Positions 18,917-26,643 of a stretch of 62,624 nucleotides of DNA are shown piece after piece. Every line of letters starts with the position of its first letter. Position 1 is the stretch's first letter. The notes below the pieces were generated by a model, which saw nothing but the letters and a program-made list of their open reading frames with translations, was not told where the DNA came from and did not search any database. The stretch is from CAZRGV01 sp964599655 (GTDB lineage: Bacteria > Planctomycetota > Planctomycetia > Isosphaerales > Isosphaeraceae). Location: NCBI GenBank assembly GCA_964599655.1, contig CAZRGV010000018.1:1-62624 (forward strand), read 5' to 3'. The position numbers and the translations under genes are program-made.

Positions 18917-20229
18917 CTTGAGTCCTCCGTCTTGCCCAGAACTCCCTCAGGATGCATCGACAGATCGTGCAACGCGTGTTCCTTGATGATCATCTCGGTT
19001 TGAAGACTCAGTGAGTTTTCCTGCCTGTTCACGGTTTCCGGAATGAACGACGCGACGAGGAGCGTCGCGAACGCACCGATCGCGGCCAGCATTCCGAAGA
19101 GCTGACGGTATCCGAGTGCATCAACCACCATTCCCGAAAGCGCGGGGCCCAGCGCCGAACCCAGGACGAGGCACGTCCCGACAATGACCTGAGCCTGGCC
19201 CGCATGCCGCGGACTCGCCAGCCGGTCCGTCACCCAGGCCGCCGCGATCACGGCGAAAAGTCCGTTGGCGAACCCATCGAGCAGCTGAATCACAACGACC
19301 TGCCAGGACGTTTGCGCGACGGCTACCAGTGCAAGTCGCAGCGACATCACGGCCCAGCCGACAAGGAGCAACGGTCGCCGGCCCAGACGATCGGAGAGCC
19401 TTCCGGCGGGCCGAACCACAATCATCCAGGCAATCATGCTGAGGATGAATGCCTGGGCCAGAACGCGATCTTGCGCGTGGAGGTCTCGTTTCAGAAACAA
19501 TCCGAGGTAAACCCCGCCCGGCGAATTGGCCACGTGAAAGAGGATCATCGAAACAATGAACATCCAAAGCGTCCCATCCGTGAACAGCCGGTTCGAGTCC
19601 TCGAGGGTACCTCCATCGGCTCTCTCCTGTTCGGCCTCGAGCGTCGAAACCGACGGCCGAACCTGGGAACTGGCATGGCGGTCGCGAACCATTAGGGCAA
19701 ATCCGAATGCGATGACCTGAACAACGGCCAGCGGACCGAGGATCGATCCAACGCCGGATCGCTCGGCCATCCATCCCCCAAGAAACGCCGTTGTGACAAT
19801 TCCGATCGGCTTCCAAAATCGAAGCGCGCCGAGGGTCGAGCCCAGTTCATCCCTTGCCGCCAGGTCCGACACTTCGGCTCCTGTGAGACTCTCCACAACC
19901 GCCCGGCAAATCCCGTTCTCGGCGAAGAGGACCACGAGCACACTCAAACCCAGGACATTCGAGACCCGAGGGAGCATCCAGGTCGCCAGCGCGAGAACTC
20001 CGAGCGCGACGAGGAGAAACGGCTTCCGACGTCCCACCCGATCGGACCAGATTCCGAGTGGAAACTGGAGCAAGGCCGTCAGGGCCGCCACGGTCGAAAC
20101 CAGGCCGATCGCCTGATCGGAGAGTCCCCGATCGCCAAGGTAAAGCGGTAGAAACGGTAGGGTGAAACCGATACCCGCCATGCCAAGGCAGTAACTCGCG
20201 GAGATCCCAATCTTCTCTTGATATTTCAT
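18913..20229 (-). CDS. MFS transporter
   Basis: 438 residues with 12 predicted membrane helices in two halves. The MFS loop motif is seen as GIWSDRVGRRKPF after helix 2 and again as GRLSDRLGRRPLL in the second half, and SLTGAEVSDLAARDE resembles drug-efflux/sugar-type carriers. It is a proton-coupled transporter of unknown substrate in the cytoplasmic membrane. The C-terminal tail (about 35 residues after the last helix) is hydrophilic. Its stop overlaps the GTG start of the SLC13-type permease, so the two transporters form a two-gene operon and may act on a linked substrate or ion pair. The ATG at 20229 has no close ribosome-binding site. Confidence 0.85.
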   Translation of the reverse strand: MKYQEKIGISASYCLGMAGIGFTLPFLPLYLGDRGLSDQAIGLVSTVAALTALLQFPLGIWSDRVGRRKPFLLVALGVLALATWMLPRVSNVLGLSVLVVLFAENGICRAVVESLTGAEVSDLAARDELGSTLGALRFWKPIGIVTTAFLGGWMAERSGVGSILGPLAVVQVIAFGFALMVRDRHASSQVRPSVSTLEAEQERADGGTLEDSNRLFTDGTLWMFIVSMILFHVANSPGGVYLGLFLKRDLHAQDRVLAQAFILSMIAWMIVVRPAGRLSDRLGRRPLLLVGWAVMSLRLALVAVAQTSWQVVVIQLLDGFANGLFAVIAAAWVTDRLASPRHAGQAQVIVGTCLVLGSALGPALSGMVVDALGYRQLFGMLAAIGAFATLLVASFIPETVNRQENSLSLQTEMIIKEHALHDLSMHPEGVLGKTEDSR

Positions 20230-20343
20230 AGTAGAATACTCACATACTCCTGATTGGTGAAGATCGACATGACACGGTCGTCCTGAGAGCGAGATCGCCG
20301 CGGCCCGTGCTTCGTGTTGGCTTGAGCCGCGGCGATACGTGGG

Positions 20344-21126
20344 TCAGTCGATCACGGGGGGAGGAAGTTCGTCACCCAGCCCGAGGCGGCCACGCGCCGA
20401 GGGAGCCGGCCGGCGCGGGTCTCGACGTGGCGGCGCCGGGCGATCTCGTTTGCGATCGGGCTTCGGCTCCGTTCGAGAAGGCGGCAACGGCTCGTCCATC
20501 GCATGGGCAAGATGCTCAGGAACGTGGGTCATGGCCTCAGCGGCTCGGGCGAGTTCGCTGGCACGGTCGAAGCGCTGGGCCTCGGCGTCGCGATTCGCGG
20601 CAAGATAGAGATCTCGGGCTGCGTCGAGATAGAACTTGCCCTCGGGAACATCCTGGCCGCGCGCCTCTCGAATCCTGTCAAACGCCCGGGTCAGATCGCG
20701 GCGAAGCCGCTCCTTGGCCTCCTCGTCCGAGGGAGGCGCCGGCAGCTCTGGGTCGGACCGGTCGAGTCGGGCGGCGTTTCTCGCGTGATCGACGGCTCTC
20801 GCGAGGTCGTGGGCCGCGGTTCCATACTCATGGACCAGCCGGTCATTGCCATCGAGACTCGCCTCCATTCCTTGCCGGTAAAGCTTCGTGGCTCTCCTGG
20901 TCCAGTCGCGAAGACGCTCCTCGGGTCGGCTCGCCCCATCGACGTCCGCCCGCAGCCGCCGAAGCAGGTCGTAGGCCCGTTGCAAGTCGTTCCCGGGCCC
21001 TCGATCGGCTTTTTTCTTGGCCTTCGGCGGCGGAGGACCACCCTCGGGTCCTGCGCCCTGAAAAATCGTACCCAGGCCCAACGCCGAAAGGCCGGCGACA
21101 CCCATCATCATCAACTTCGTCAACAT
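20344..21126 (-). CDS. Exported helical protein under a divergent sigma-54-type promoter
   Basis: 260 residues from the ATG at 21126 (MLTKLMMMGVAGLSALGLG, a signal-like leader), preceded by AAGGAG at good spacing. After a Pro/Lys-rich linker (GPPPPKAKKK) it is mostly alpha-helical and charged: DLQRAYDLLRRLRADVDG, KLYRQGMEASLDGNDRLV, DLARAVDHARNAARLD, then an Arg/Pro-rich, probably disordered tail. No known family is recognised. Context: divergent from a histidine kinase/NtrC-type pair, with a sigma-54-type box on its own strand at 21202-21217. The layout recalls ZraP opposite ZraSR in enterobacteria (periplasmic helical protein controlled by the adjacent system), but no sequence similarity to ZraP is claimed. 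Confidence 0.75.
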   Translation of the reverse strand: MLTKLMMMGVAGLSALGLGTIFQGAGPEGGPPPPKAKKKADRGPGNDLQRAYDLLRRLRADVDGASRPEERLRDWTRRATKLYRQGMEASLDGNDRLVHEYGTAAHDLARAVDHARNAARLDRSDPELPAPPSDEEAKERLRRDLTRAFDRIREARGQDVPEGKFYLDAARDLYLAANRDAEAQRFDRASELARAAEAMTHVPEHLAHAMDEPLPPSRTEPKPDRKRDRPAPPRRDPRRPAPSARGRLGLGDELPPPVID

Positions 21127-21201
21127 GAAGAGTTCTCCTTGTGGATCTTCGATCAACTCAAGCCCCACCAGCGATCATGGCCGGCGGCGGCCCGAAGAAA
21201 A

Positions 21202-21217
21202 TGCAAGGAGGATGCCG
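21202..21217 (-). promoter_or_regulatory. Candidate sigma-54 promoter (leftward)
   Basis: Read on the minus strand: CGGCATCCTCCTTGCA, with GG and GC separated by 10 bases and a perfect TTGCA -12 element. The -24 element (CGGCAT) matches the GGCA core. The expected start near 21191 gives a leader of about 65 nt to the ATG at 21126. Confidence 0.6.
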
Positions 21218-21270
21218 ACGTGAAAAACACCGAGATTCTCCCTGAAATTCCAAGAAAACCCCCTTGTACT

Positions 21271-21308
21271 GGGCACGATCTCCCCAATGCCCCGGGGCAT
21301 CTGTGCCC
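21271..21308. promoter_or_regulatory. Palindromic candidate enhancer site between divergent sigma-54 promoters
   Basis: A perfect 14-bp palindrome ATGCCCCGGGGCAT (21287-21300) is nested inside an outer inverted repeat GGGCAC (21271-21276) / GTGCCC (21303-21308). It is 78 and 90 bases from the -24 elements of the left and right promoters, the usual place for NtrC-type activators to bind. Confidence 0.6.
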
Positions 21309-21381
21309 CGAAACGACAGCCGTGCCTTACCCTCGCGTTCCGAGACGGTCTCGCGCTCTCTCGCGAGGCCCATTGTGGCCG

Positions 21382-21397
21382 TGGCACGAAAGCTGCA
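21382..21397 (+). promoter_or_regulatory. Candidate sigma-54 promoter (rightward)
   Basis: TGGCACGAAAGCTGCA matches the -24/-12 consensus TGGCACG-N4-TTGCA in all but one base of the -12 element and has the exact GG-N10-GC spacing. It lies 76 bp before the kinase start, so the kinase/regulator operon is probably autoactivated by its own NtrC-type product. Confidence 0.75.
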
Positions 21398-21472
21398 TAC
21401 TCACACTCAGGTCCTCCGGTCGCCGATGCTTTTGTGGCAGACGTTCCCGCCCCATGATTTCTTGCGCAAAAC

Positions 21473-22903
21473 ATGCCCAGTAAGTCGCCTACCATGCCAA
21501 GATTGCCGATCCTCCTTCAGATCGGTGTCGTGTCGGCGCTATTCGCCGCCTCTCTGGGGGTTCTCGCCTACACGGGATTCACCGCAGTCTGGCGCGAGGG
21601 GCGCCGCGTCTCCTCGAAGCGAGTCCTTGTCAGTGCCAGCGACGAACTGGCGCGCCGAGGTTCCTCGGCGTTGCGTGACGTTCCCGAATGGCCCCTGATG
21701 AGCCTCACGGAATGGGAATCGCTGAATCAGACGTTGATGACGGAATCCCAGTCCGCTCTGTCGAAATATGACGGAGTCGAGGGAGGCTACTTCGTCCGGC
21801 AGGGGAGCCGGTTCCTTGGCGCCTCCTTCCCGACCGAGCCGAACGCGACCAAAAACCGGCACGATCGGAGCCGTCCACCCGGTCCGCCTCCTCGCGAGTA
21901 CGATCTCATCGAGACCCAGGTTCTCGCTTGCCTCCGAACGCGAAAGCCCAACTTCGTCGTCGAGTCGGTTCCTCCGAGCGTCGTGGCGATTCGAACGGCG
22001 CCCGTCCTGGACAATGGGAACGCGATCGCCGCGACCTGGGTGATGACCCGGCTGGTCGATCCGCTCATGCTTGACCAGTCGACCCGAGGCTACGGCCTGG
22101 CCGCCTCGCTGGCTCTCGGCGGCATCGCCGTCGCGCTGGCCTTGATGATTGGCCTCGCCCAATCGCTCCGACGGGAGGCCGCGGAACGATCCCGCCTTCA
22201 GGATGAACTACGTCGTAGCGAGCGGCTGGCCGCGTTGGGTAAGCTGCTGGCGGGCGTGGCGCACGAGGTTCGCAACCCCCTCGCGGGCATTCGGGCCATC
22301 ACCCAGCTTTGGAGGCGTGGTCTAGAATTCCACAATGACGCATTCGACCACCTGATCGAGGAAGTCGACCGGCTCGAAGGAATCGTTTCGAGGCTTTTAC
22401 ATTTCTCCCGAGCCAATACCCAGACGCTTGAGCCGGGCGATCTCAATCAAATCGTCGCCGAGGCAGCACGCCTGGCGCAACCGTTGGCCGATGAACAGCA
22501 CGTTCACATCGAGCTCGACTTGAGTCCCGAACTGCCGCCGATCGAAATGGCCGGACCCGCCCTGCTCCAGGTTTTCCGGAACCTCACCAGCAACGCCTTG
22601 CAGGCCATGCCGGATGGGGGCACGCTCCGACTCTCAACGAGGTTCGACCCTTCGCGTCGCGAGGTTTCCGCTCGCGTTACCGACACGGGGCCAGGCCTCT
22701 GCCAGGCAACGCTCGACCATCTTTTCGAGCCGTTCTTCACGACGAGGACCGAGGGAACCGGCCTCGGACTGGCCATCGCCCGAGAAATTACCCTGGCCCA
22801 CCGCGGTGATCTTCACGCGGGCAATGTCGTCCACGGCCATGGGGCCGTTTTCACGCTCACGATCCCAGCTGTGCCGCAAACTTGTGGAGACTCGATGATA
22901 TGA
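21473..22903 (+). CDS. Sensor histidine kinase, NtrB/ZraS-like
   Basis: 476 residues (or 469 from the second ATG at 21494). Architecture: TM1 near 12-32 (LQIGVVSALFAASLGVLAYT), an extracytoplasmic sensor of about 175 residues, TM2 near 208-226 (LAASLALGGIAVALALMIGL), a short coil, HisKA domain ERLAALGKLLAGVAHEVRNPL with phospho-acceptor His264, then the HATPase with N-box FRNLTSNALQAM, G1 DTGPGL, F-box FEPFFTTR and G2 GTGLGLAI. It would autophosphorylate in response to an envelope signal and pass phosphate to the next gene product. Its stop overlaps the regulator start (ATGA, 22900-22903). The sigma-54 box upstream suggests positive autoregulation. Confidence 0.92.
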   Translation: MPSKSPTMPRLPILLQIGVVSALFAASLGVLAYTGFTAVWREGRRVSSKRVLVSASDELARRGSSALRDVPEWPLMSLTEWESLNQTLMTESQSALSKYDGVEGGYFVRQGSRFLGASFPTEPNATKNRHDRSRPPGPPPREYDLIETQVLACLRTRKPNFVVESVPPSVVAIRTAPVLDNGNAIAATWVMTRLVDPLMLDQSTRGYGLAASLALGGIAVALALMIGLAQSLRREAAERSRLQDELRRSERLAALGKLLAGVAHEVRNPLAGIRAITQLWRRGLEFHNDAFDHLIEEVDRLEGIVSRLLHFSRANTQTLEPGDLNQIVAEAARLAQPLADEQHVHIELDLSPELPPIEMAGPALLQVFRNLTSNALQAMPDGGTLRLSTRFDPSRREVSARVTDTGPGLCQATLDHLFEPFFTTRTEGTGLGLAIAREITLAHRGDLHAGNVVHGHGAVFTLTIPAVPQTCGDSMI

Positions 22904-24322
22904 CCGAGCCCGCAACGGTTCTGGTCGCTGAGGACGACCGGGCGATCCGATTCAGCCTGGTCTGCTTTCTGAAGTCCGAGGGCTATCGCGCGATCGAGGC
23001 CGCCGACGGGGAATCTGCCCTGCGCCTCATTCACGACGAGAACCCCGACGCCGTGCTTCTCGATCTGAAAATGCCCCGCCGCGAAGGTATGGAGATTCTC
23101 GAGGAACTCGGTCCACGGCTCGCGGAACTCCCTGTGATCGTCGTAACGGCGTACGGCGGCTCCTCGGCCGCGATCGAGGCGATGCGGCGCGGCGCCTATG
23201 ATTACTTGACCAAACCGTTCGACCTCGACGAGGTGGGTCTAACCCTCGGTCGTGCCCTCCGACAACGTGCCCTCGACGCCGAGGTCCGCCGGCTTCGTCA
23301 ACTCAACACAGGTAAGGATGAGGNNNNNNNNNNNNNNNNNNNNNNNNNNNNNNNNNNNNNNNNNNNNNNNNNNNNNNNNNNNNNNNNNNNNNNNNNNNNN
23401 NNNNNNNNNNNNNNNNNNNNNNNNNNNNNNNNNNNNNNNNNNNNNNNNNNNNNNNNNNNNNNNNNNTGGAACCGGCAAGGAACTCGTGGCCTCGGCCTTG
23501 CATCGTCACTCGCGGCGGGCCGGCGGGCCGTTCGTGCGGGTGAACTGCGGCGCCTTGCCGGAGGGGCTCGTCGAGAGCGAACTCTTCGGACATGAGAAAG
23601 GAGCCTTCACCGGAGCCGATCGGCTCCGAATCGGCCGGTTCGAACGCGCGGCTGGCGGCACGATCTTCCTCGACGAGGTCGCGGAGCTCCCACTCTCCTC
23701 TCAGGTCAAACTCCTCCGTGTCCTGCAACAACACGAGTTCGAGCGTGTGGGCGGCACGGAGACGCTCCGAACCGATGCCCGGATCATTTCGGCAACCCAC
23801 CGCGACCTGCCCTCGGAGGTTGCCGCAGGCCGTTTCCGTGAAGATCTTTTCTACCGGCTCAACGTGGTCCGAATCGCGATCCCCTCGCTTCGAGACCGGA
23901 CCGAAGACATTCCACCACTCGCCGAGATGATCCTCCGCCGCATCGAGCGACGGTACGGTTGGCGGAGCCTCTCGCTCGCGCCAGAAACCTTCGAACGGCT
24001 TCAACGGCTCGAATGGCCTGGCAACGTGCGGCAGCTCGAAAACGCCCTGTCCCGCGCCGCCATCGCGGCGAGAGGGCGCGCGATCCTGCCCGAGCATCTT
24101 GAACCCGAGACGGCCACCGAGTCTAGCACGGCCATCGCCGCGACCGATGCCGAGTCTGGCGAAGGGTTACCGCTTCGCGCCATCCTCGCCGAGGTCGAAC
24201 GACGGACGATCCGCCAGGCGCTGGTCGCCTGCAACGGCAATCGCACAAAAACAGCGGAACGACTCGGGATCAGCCGCAGGCATCTTTTTGACAAGATCCG
24301 CGAATATGATCTTCGTCTTTGA
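22900..24322 (+). CDS. Sigma-54-dependent response regulator, NtrC family, with a 143-N gap
   Basis: The receiver domain (residues 1-120) has acidic pocket AEDD, phospho-acceptor Asp55 in VLLDLKMPR, Thr in VVTAYGG and Lys in YLTKPFD. After the gap comes the AAA+ activator domain: GTGKELVASALHRHS (end of Walker A), sigma-54 contact loop ELFGHEKGAFTGAD (GAFTGA), Walker B GGTIFLDEV, arginine-finger region FREDLFYRLNVV, RTEDIPPLAE. A Fis-type helix-turn-helix closes the protein (RIRQALVACNGNRTKTAERLG region). The complete GAFTGA loop means it should drive sigma-54 promoters, which are found upstream of the operon and of the divergent gene. Flanking frames differ by one, so the true gap is not 143 bases. 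Confidence 0.92.
23324..23466. other. Assembly gap, 143 N, length wrong by frame
   Basis: It removes the linker and the first part of the Walker A motif of the NtrC-type regulator. The upstream frame starts at 22900 and the downstream AAA+ frame is offset by one, so a length such as 142 or 145 would restore continuity. Confidence 0.85.
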
Positions 24323-24345
24323 TCCGCGCGAGACCAATCGAAACG

Positions 24346-25560
24346 TCAGATCAACGGGCCATCGCTCATCCCGTTGCGGCCGACGTGCGCCGGATCGTGC
24401 GGTCCTCGGTAAATGGAGGGACGAACTCCCAGCGCTTCCACGATCCGTTCGGCGGCTCTGGACGAGGCGCCCGGAACGGCCACCGAGTCTCGAAGCTCGG
24501 CCAACGCCCTCGACGCCTTAGCCCGCTCCGCGGGATTGTTCAACCACTGAAGCGCCCAGTCGGCCAGCTCGGGAGATACGTCGCGGTCGGTCAGGTATTC
24601 GGGCATCACCTCGGCGTCGGCCAGAAGATTCACCAGGCTGATATATTTTGCCTTGATGAATGGCCGAGCAATCCAAAGGTCAAATCGTCGAACCTTGTAG
24701 AGGACCACGGTCGGAAGCGCCTCGACCATCAGCTCCAGCCCAACCGAACCGGAAACCGACCAGGCCACGTCCGACAGTCGGATCAACTCCGGCGTTCGCG
24801 CCGAATGCACCTCGAGCGTCGGCAGGGAGAGTCCCGACTCCTTGACGATCTCCTCGACCATCGCCTTGTGCCGGTCGTGAAGGCAGGCGACGACGAACCG
24901 GCAGTCTGGTCGTCGGGCCGAGACCTCGGCAGCCGCGCGAAGCATCAACGGGAAGTTTCGCGACACCTCCTGCGTTCTCGACCCGGGCAGGATGGCCACG
25001 ACGGGCCCCCCCTTGCTCCGCTGCTCAAAAAGGAACTCCTCATCGAGCGTTCGCTCCGCGAGTTCGTCGAAATACGGGTGGCCGACAAACACCGCGCCGC
25101 TAACCCCCCGATCGTGATACCACTTCGGCTCGAACGGCAGACTACAGAGAACGTGGTCGACATATTTTCGAACCTTCTTGACGCGCCAACCGGCCCAGGC
25201 CCAGATCTGCGGCGGCACGTAATAGAAGACAGGGATTCCTCGCCTCTTGGCCCGCTTGGCCAGAGCCCAGTGAAAGCCTGGATAATCGATGAGGATCACC
25301 GCGTCTGGCTTCTCGTCGCGAAAGTACGCGTCCGCCTGCCACGCGAGCCTGACGAATTTGTGCAAGTTCAGCAACACCCGGCCGAACCACATCACCGCCA
25401 GCTCGACCAGCATGTAAAGGACCTTCACCCCGGCTCTCGCGAGGTGCGGTCCGCCGAAACCCACGAAATCGGCGTAGGGCTCGCGTTTGCGAATCGCTCG
25501 AACGAGATTGGCCGCATGGAGATCGCCGCTTGGTTCGCCGGCCGAGATGAAGATGCGCAT
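24346..25560 (-). CDS. lpxB: Lipid-A-disaccharide synthase
   Basis: 404 residues, the usual LpxB length (GT19). It joins UDP-2,3-diacylglucosamine and lipid X to lipid A disaccharide-1-phosphate at the cytoplasmic membrane. Hallmarks: N-terminal IFISAGEPSGDLHAANLV, VLIDYPGFHWALAKRA-type segment, FYYVPPQIWAWAGWRVKKV, VGHPYFDEL, AILPGSRTQEVSRNFP, and SGSVGLELMVEALPTVVLYK near the donor site. It indicates that this planctomycete makes lipid A. The hydrophobic insertion VLYMLVELAVMWFGRVLL is typical. Convergent with the regulator gene (23 bp between them). Confidence 0.95.
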   Translation of the reverse strand: MRIFISAGEPSGDLHAANLVRAIRKREPYADFVGFGGPHLARAGVKVLYMLVELAVMWFGRVLLNLHKFVRLAWQADAYFRDEKPDAVILIDYPGFHWALAKRAKRRGIPVFYYVPPQIWAWAGWRVKKVRKYVDHVLCSLPFEPKWYHDRGVSGAVFVGHPYFDELAERTLDEEFLFEQRSKGGPVVAILPGSRTQEVSRNFPLMLRAAAEVSARRPDCRFVVACLHDRHKAMVEEIVKESGLSLPTLEVHSARTPELIRLSDVAWSVSGSVGLELMVEALPTVVLYKVRRFDLWIARPFIKAKYISLVNLLADAEVMPEYLTDRDVSPELADWALQWLNNPAERAKASRALAELRDSVAVPGASSRAAERIVEALGVRPSIYRGPHDPAHVGRNGMSDGPLI

Positions 25561-25682
25561 CGGGTCGACTCACATCCGTGCCGAAAAAGGTCCACCGGGT
25601 CCGTCCGGTGCCCTGAGATCACCTTAGCAGACAACCCTCATTCCGGGAAGCCGAGTCGTCCGATCGTTCGACGGGGTGGATT

Positions 25683-26438
25683 CTACTTTGCCGACTCCGC
25701 CGACCAGGGTCGGACCCGAAGATGCCGGAACGCGACAGGTCCGTGATCGCCCTGCAAGAGCAAGGGACCTTTTGGAATCTCGGGCTTGGTCCACGCATGT
25801 CCGGTCGGCCACTTGAGTTCATGATCTTCGTGGATCACCTGACCGTTGAGCACGACCTTCACGAATTTCGCATTGGCGATCTTCTTCCCCTCAGAGTCAA
25901 ATCGCGGGGCCTGGAAGATTACGTCGAGGGTTTGCCACTCGCCGGGCGGTCGGGTCGCGTTGAGCCGCGGCGGAGTACCATCGTCGATATGGTGATATCT
26001 CGGCAAAAGCTCGGCGCGGGGATAAATCCCGCCGCAATCGCTGGCGGTCGGCGACTTGACGCCCCAGCTATCGGCGATCTGAATCTCGTAAAGCCCCTGG
26101 AATTTGATCCCGGAGTTTGATTTCTCGGGAACCAGAAACTCGGCATGAAGTTCGATATCGCCGAAGTCTTGCTTGGAGAGCAGGTTGTTCGTACGCCCGA
26201 TCGGTCCGTTCAGAATCGCGCTCGAGCCGGGATCTCCTTCGAGCCGCCTTGGGTTGTCCGACTTCAGATGGGCGTCGCCCACGAATTGCCACTGACCGTG
26301 GGGTTTCTTCCAGGCCTCGAGGCTGTTCGCTCCAATCAGCTCGATCCAGCCATCCTCGTCACCGAGGCTCAGTGAGGGAAGTCCGCCGATCAGCGATAAC
26401 AGCAACAGACCACGTACCATGCGCAACGAGCGACCCAT
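25683..26438 (-). CDS. Exported DUF1080 (3-keto-disaccharide hydrolase-like) protein
   Basis: 251 residues from the ATG at 26438 (MGRSLRMVRGLLLLSLIGG signal peptide, cleavage near SLG-DEDGW), with a GGAG ribosome-binding site. The DUF1080 jelly-roll fold is clear: GWIELIGANSLEAWKKPHG, WQFVGDAHLKSD, FGDIELHAEFLVPEKSNSGI, LYEIQIADSWG and the end PLLLQGDHGPVAFRHLRVRP. Relatives act on 3-keto-glycosides or bind glycans, and planctomycetes encode dozens. Here it is next to a Tat-exported Gfo/Idh/MocA oxidoreductase, a pairing that would fit oxidation of a sugar to a 3-keto form followed by cleavage; that is inference. Confidence 0.9.
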   Translation of the reverse strand: MGRSLRMVRGLLLLSLIGGLPSLSLGDEDGWIELIGANSLEAWKKPHGQWQFVGDAHLKSDNPRRLEGDPGSSAILNGPIGRTNNLLSKQDFGDIELHAEFLVPEKSNSGIKFQGLYEIQIADSWGVKSPTASDCGGIYPRAELLPRYHHIDDGTPPRLNATRPPGEWQTLDVIFQAPRFDSEGKKIANAKFVKVVLNGQVIHEDHELKWPTGHAWTKPEIPKGPLLLQGDHGPVAFRHLRVRPWSAESAK

Positions 26439-26643
26439 GGCTCTTCTCTCCTCTTGCCATCGACAGACCCCCAGCGTTTGCCGAGGTAGTGATTGCTCGA
26501 TGGTACGGCCCGCCGTGGCGATTGCAATGGGCCGATCCCCCTCGATGTCGGAATCGATCAAAAAAAGCGCCTCGGACCCGATCGCGACGGGTTCGAGGCA
26601 CTCGAGCTATCCAGGGATCGGACTCAACAACGACGTGCCGCTC

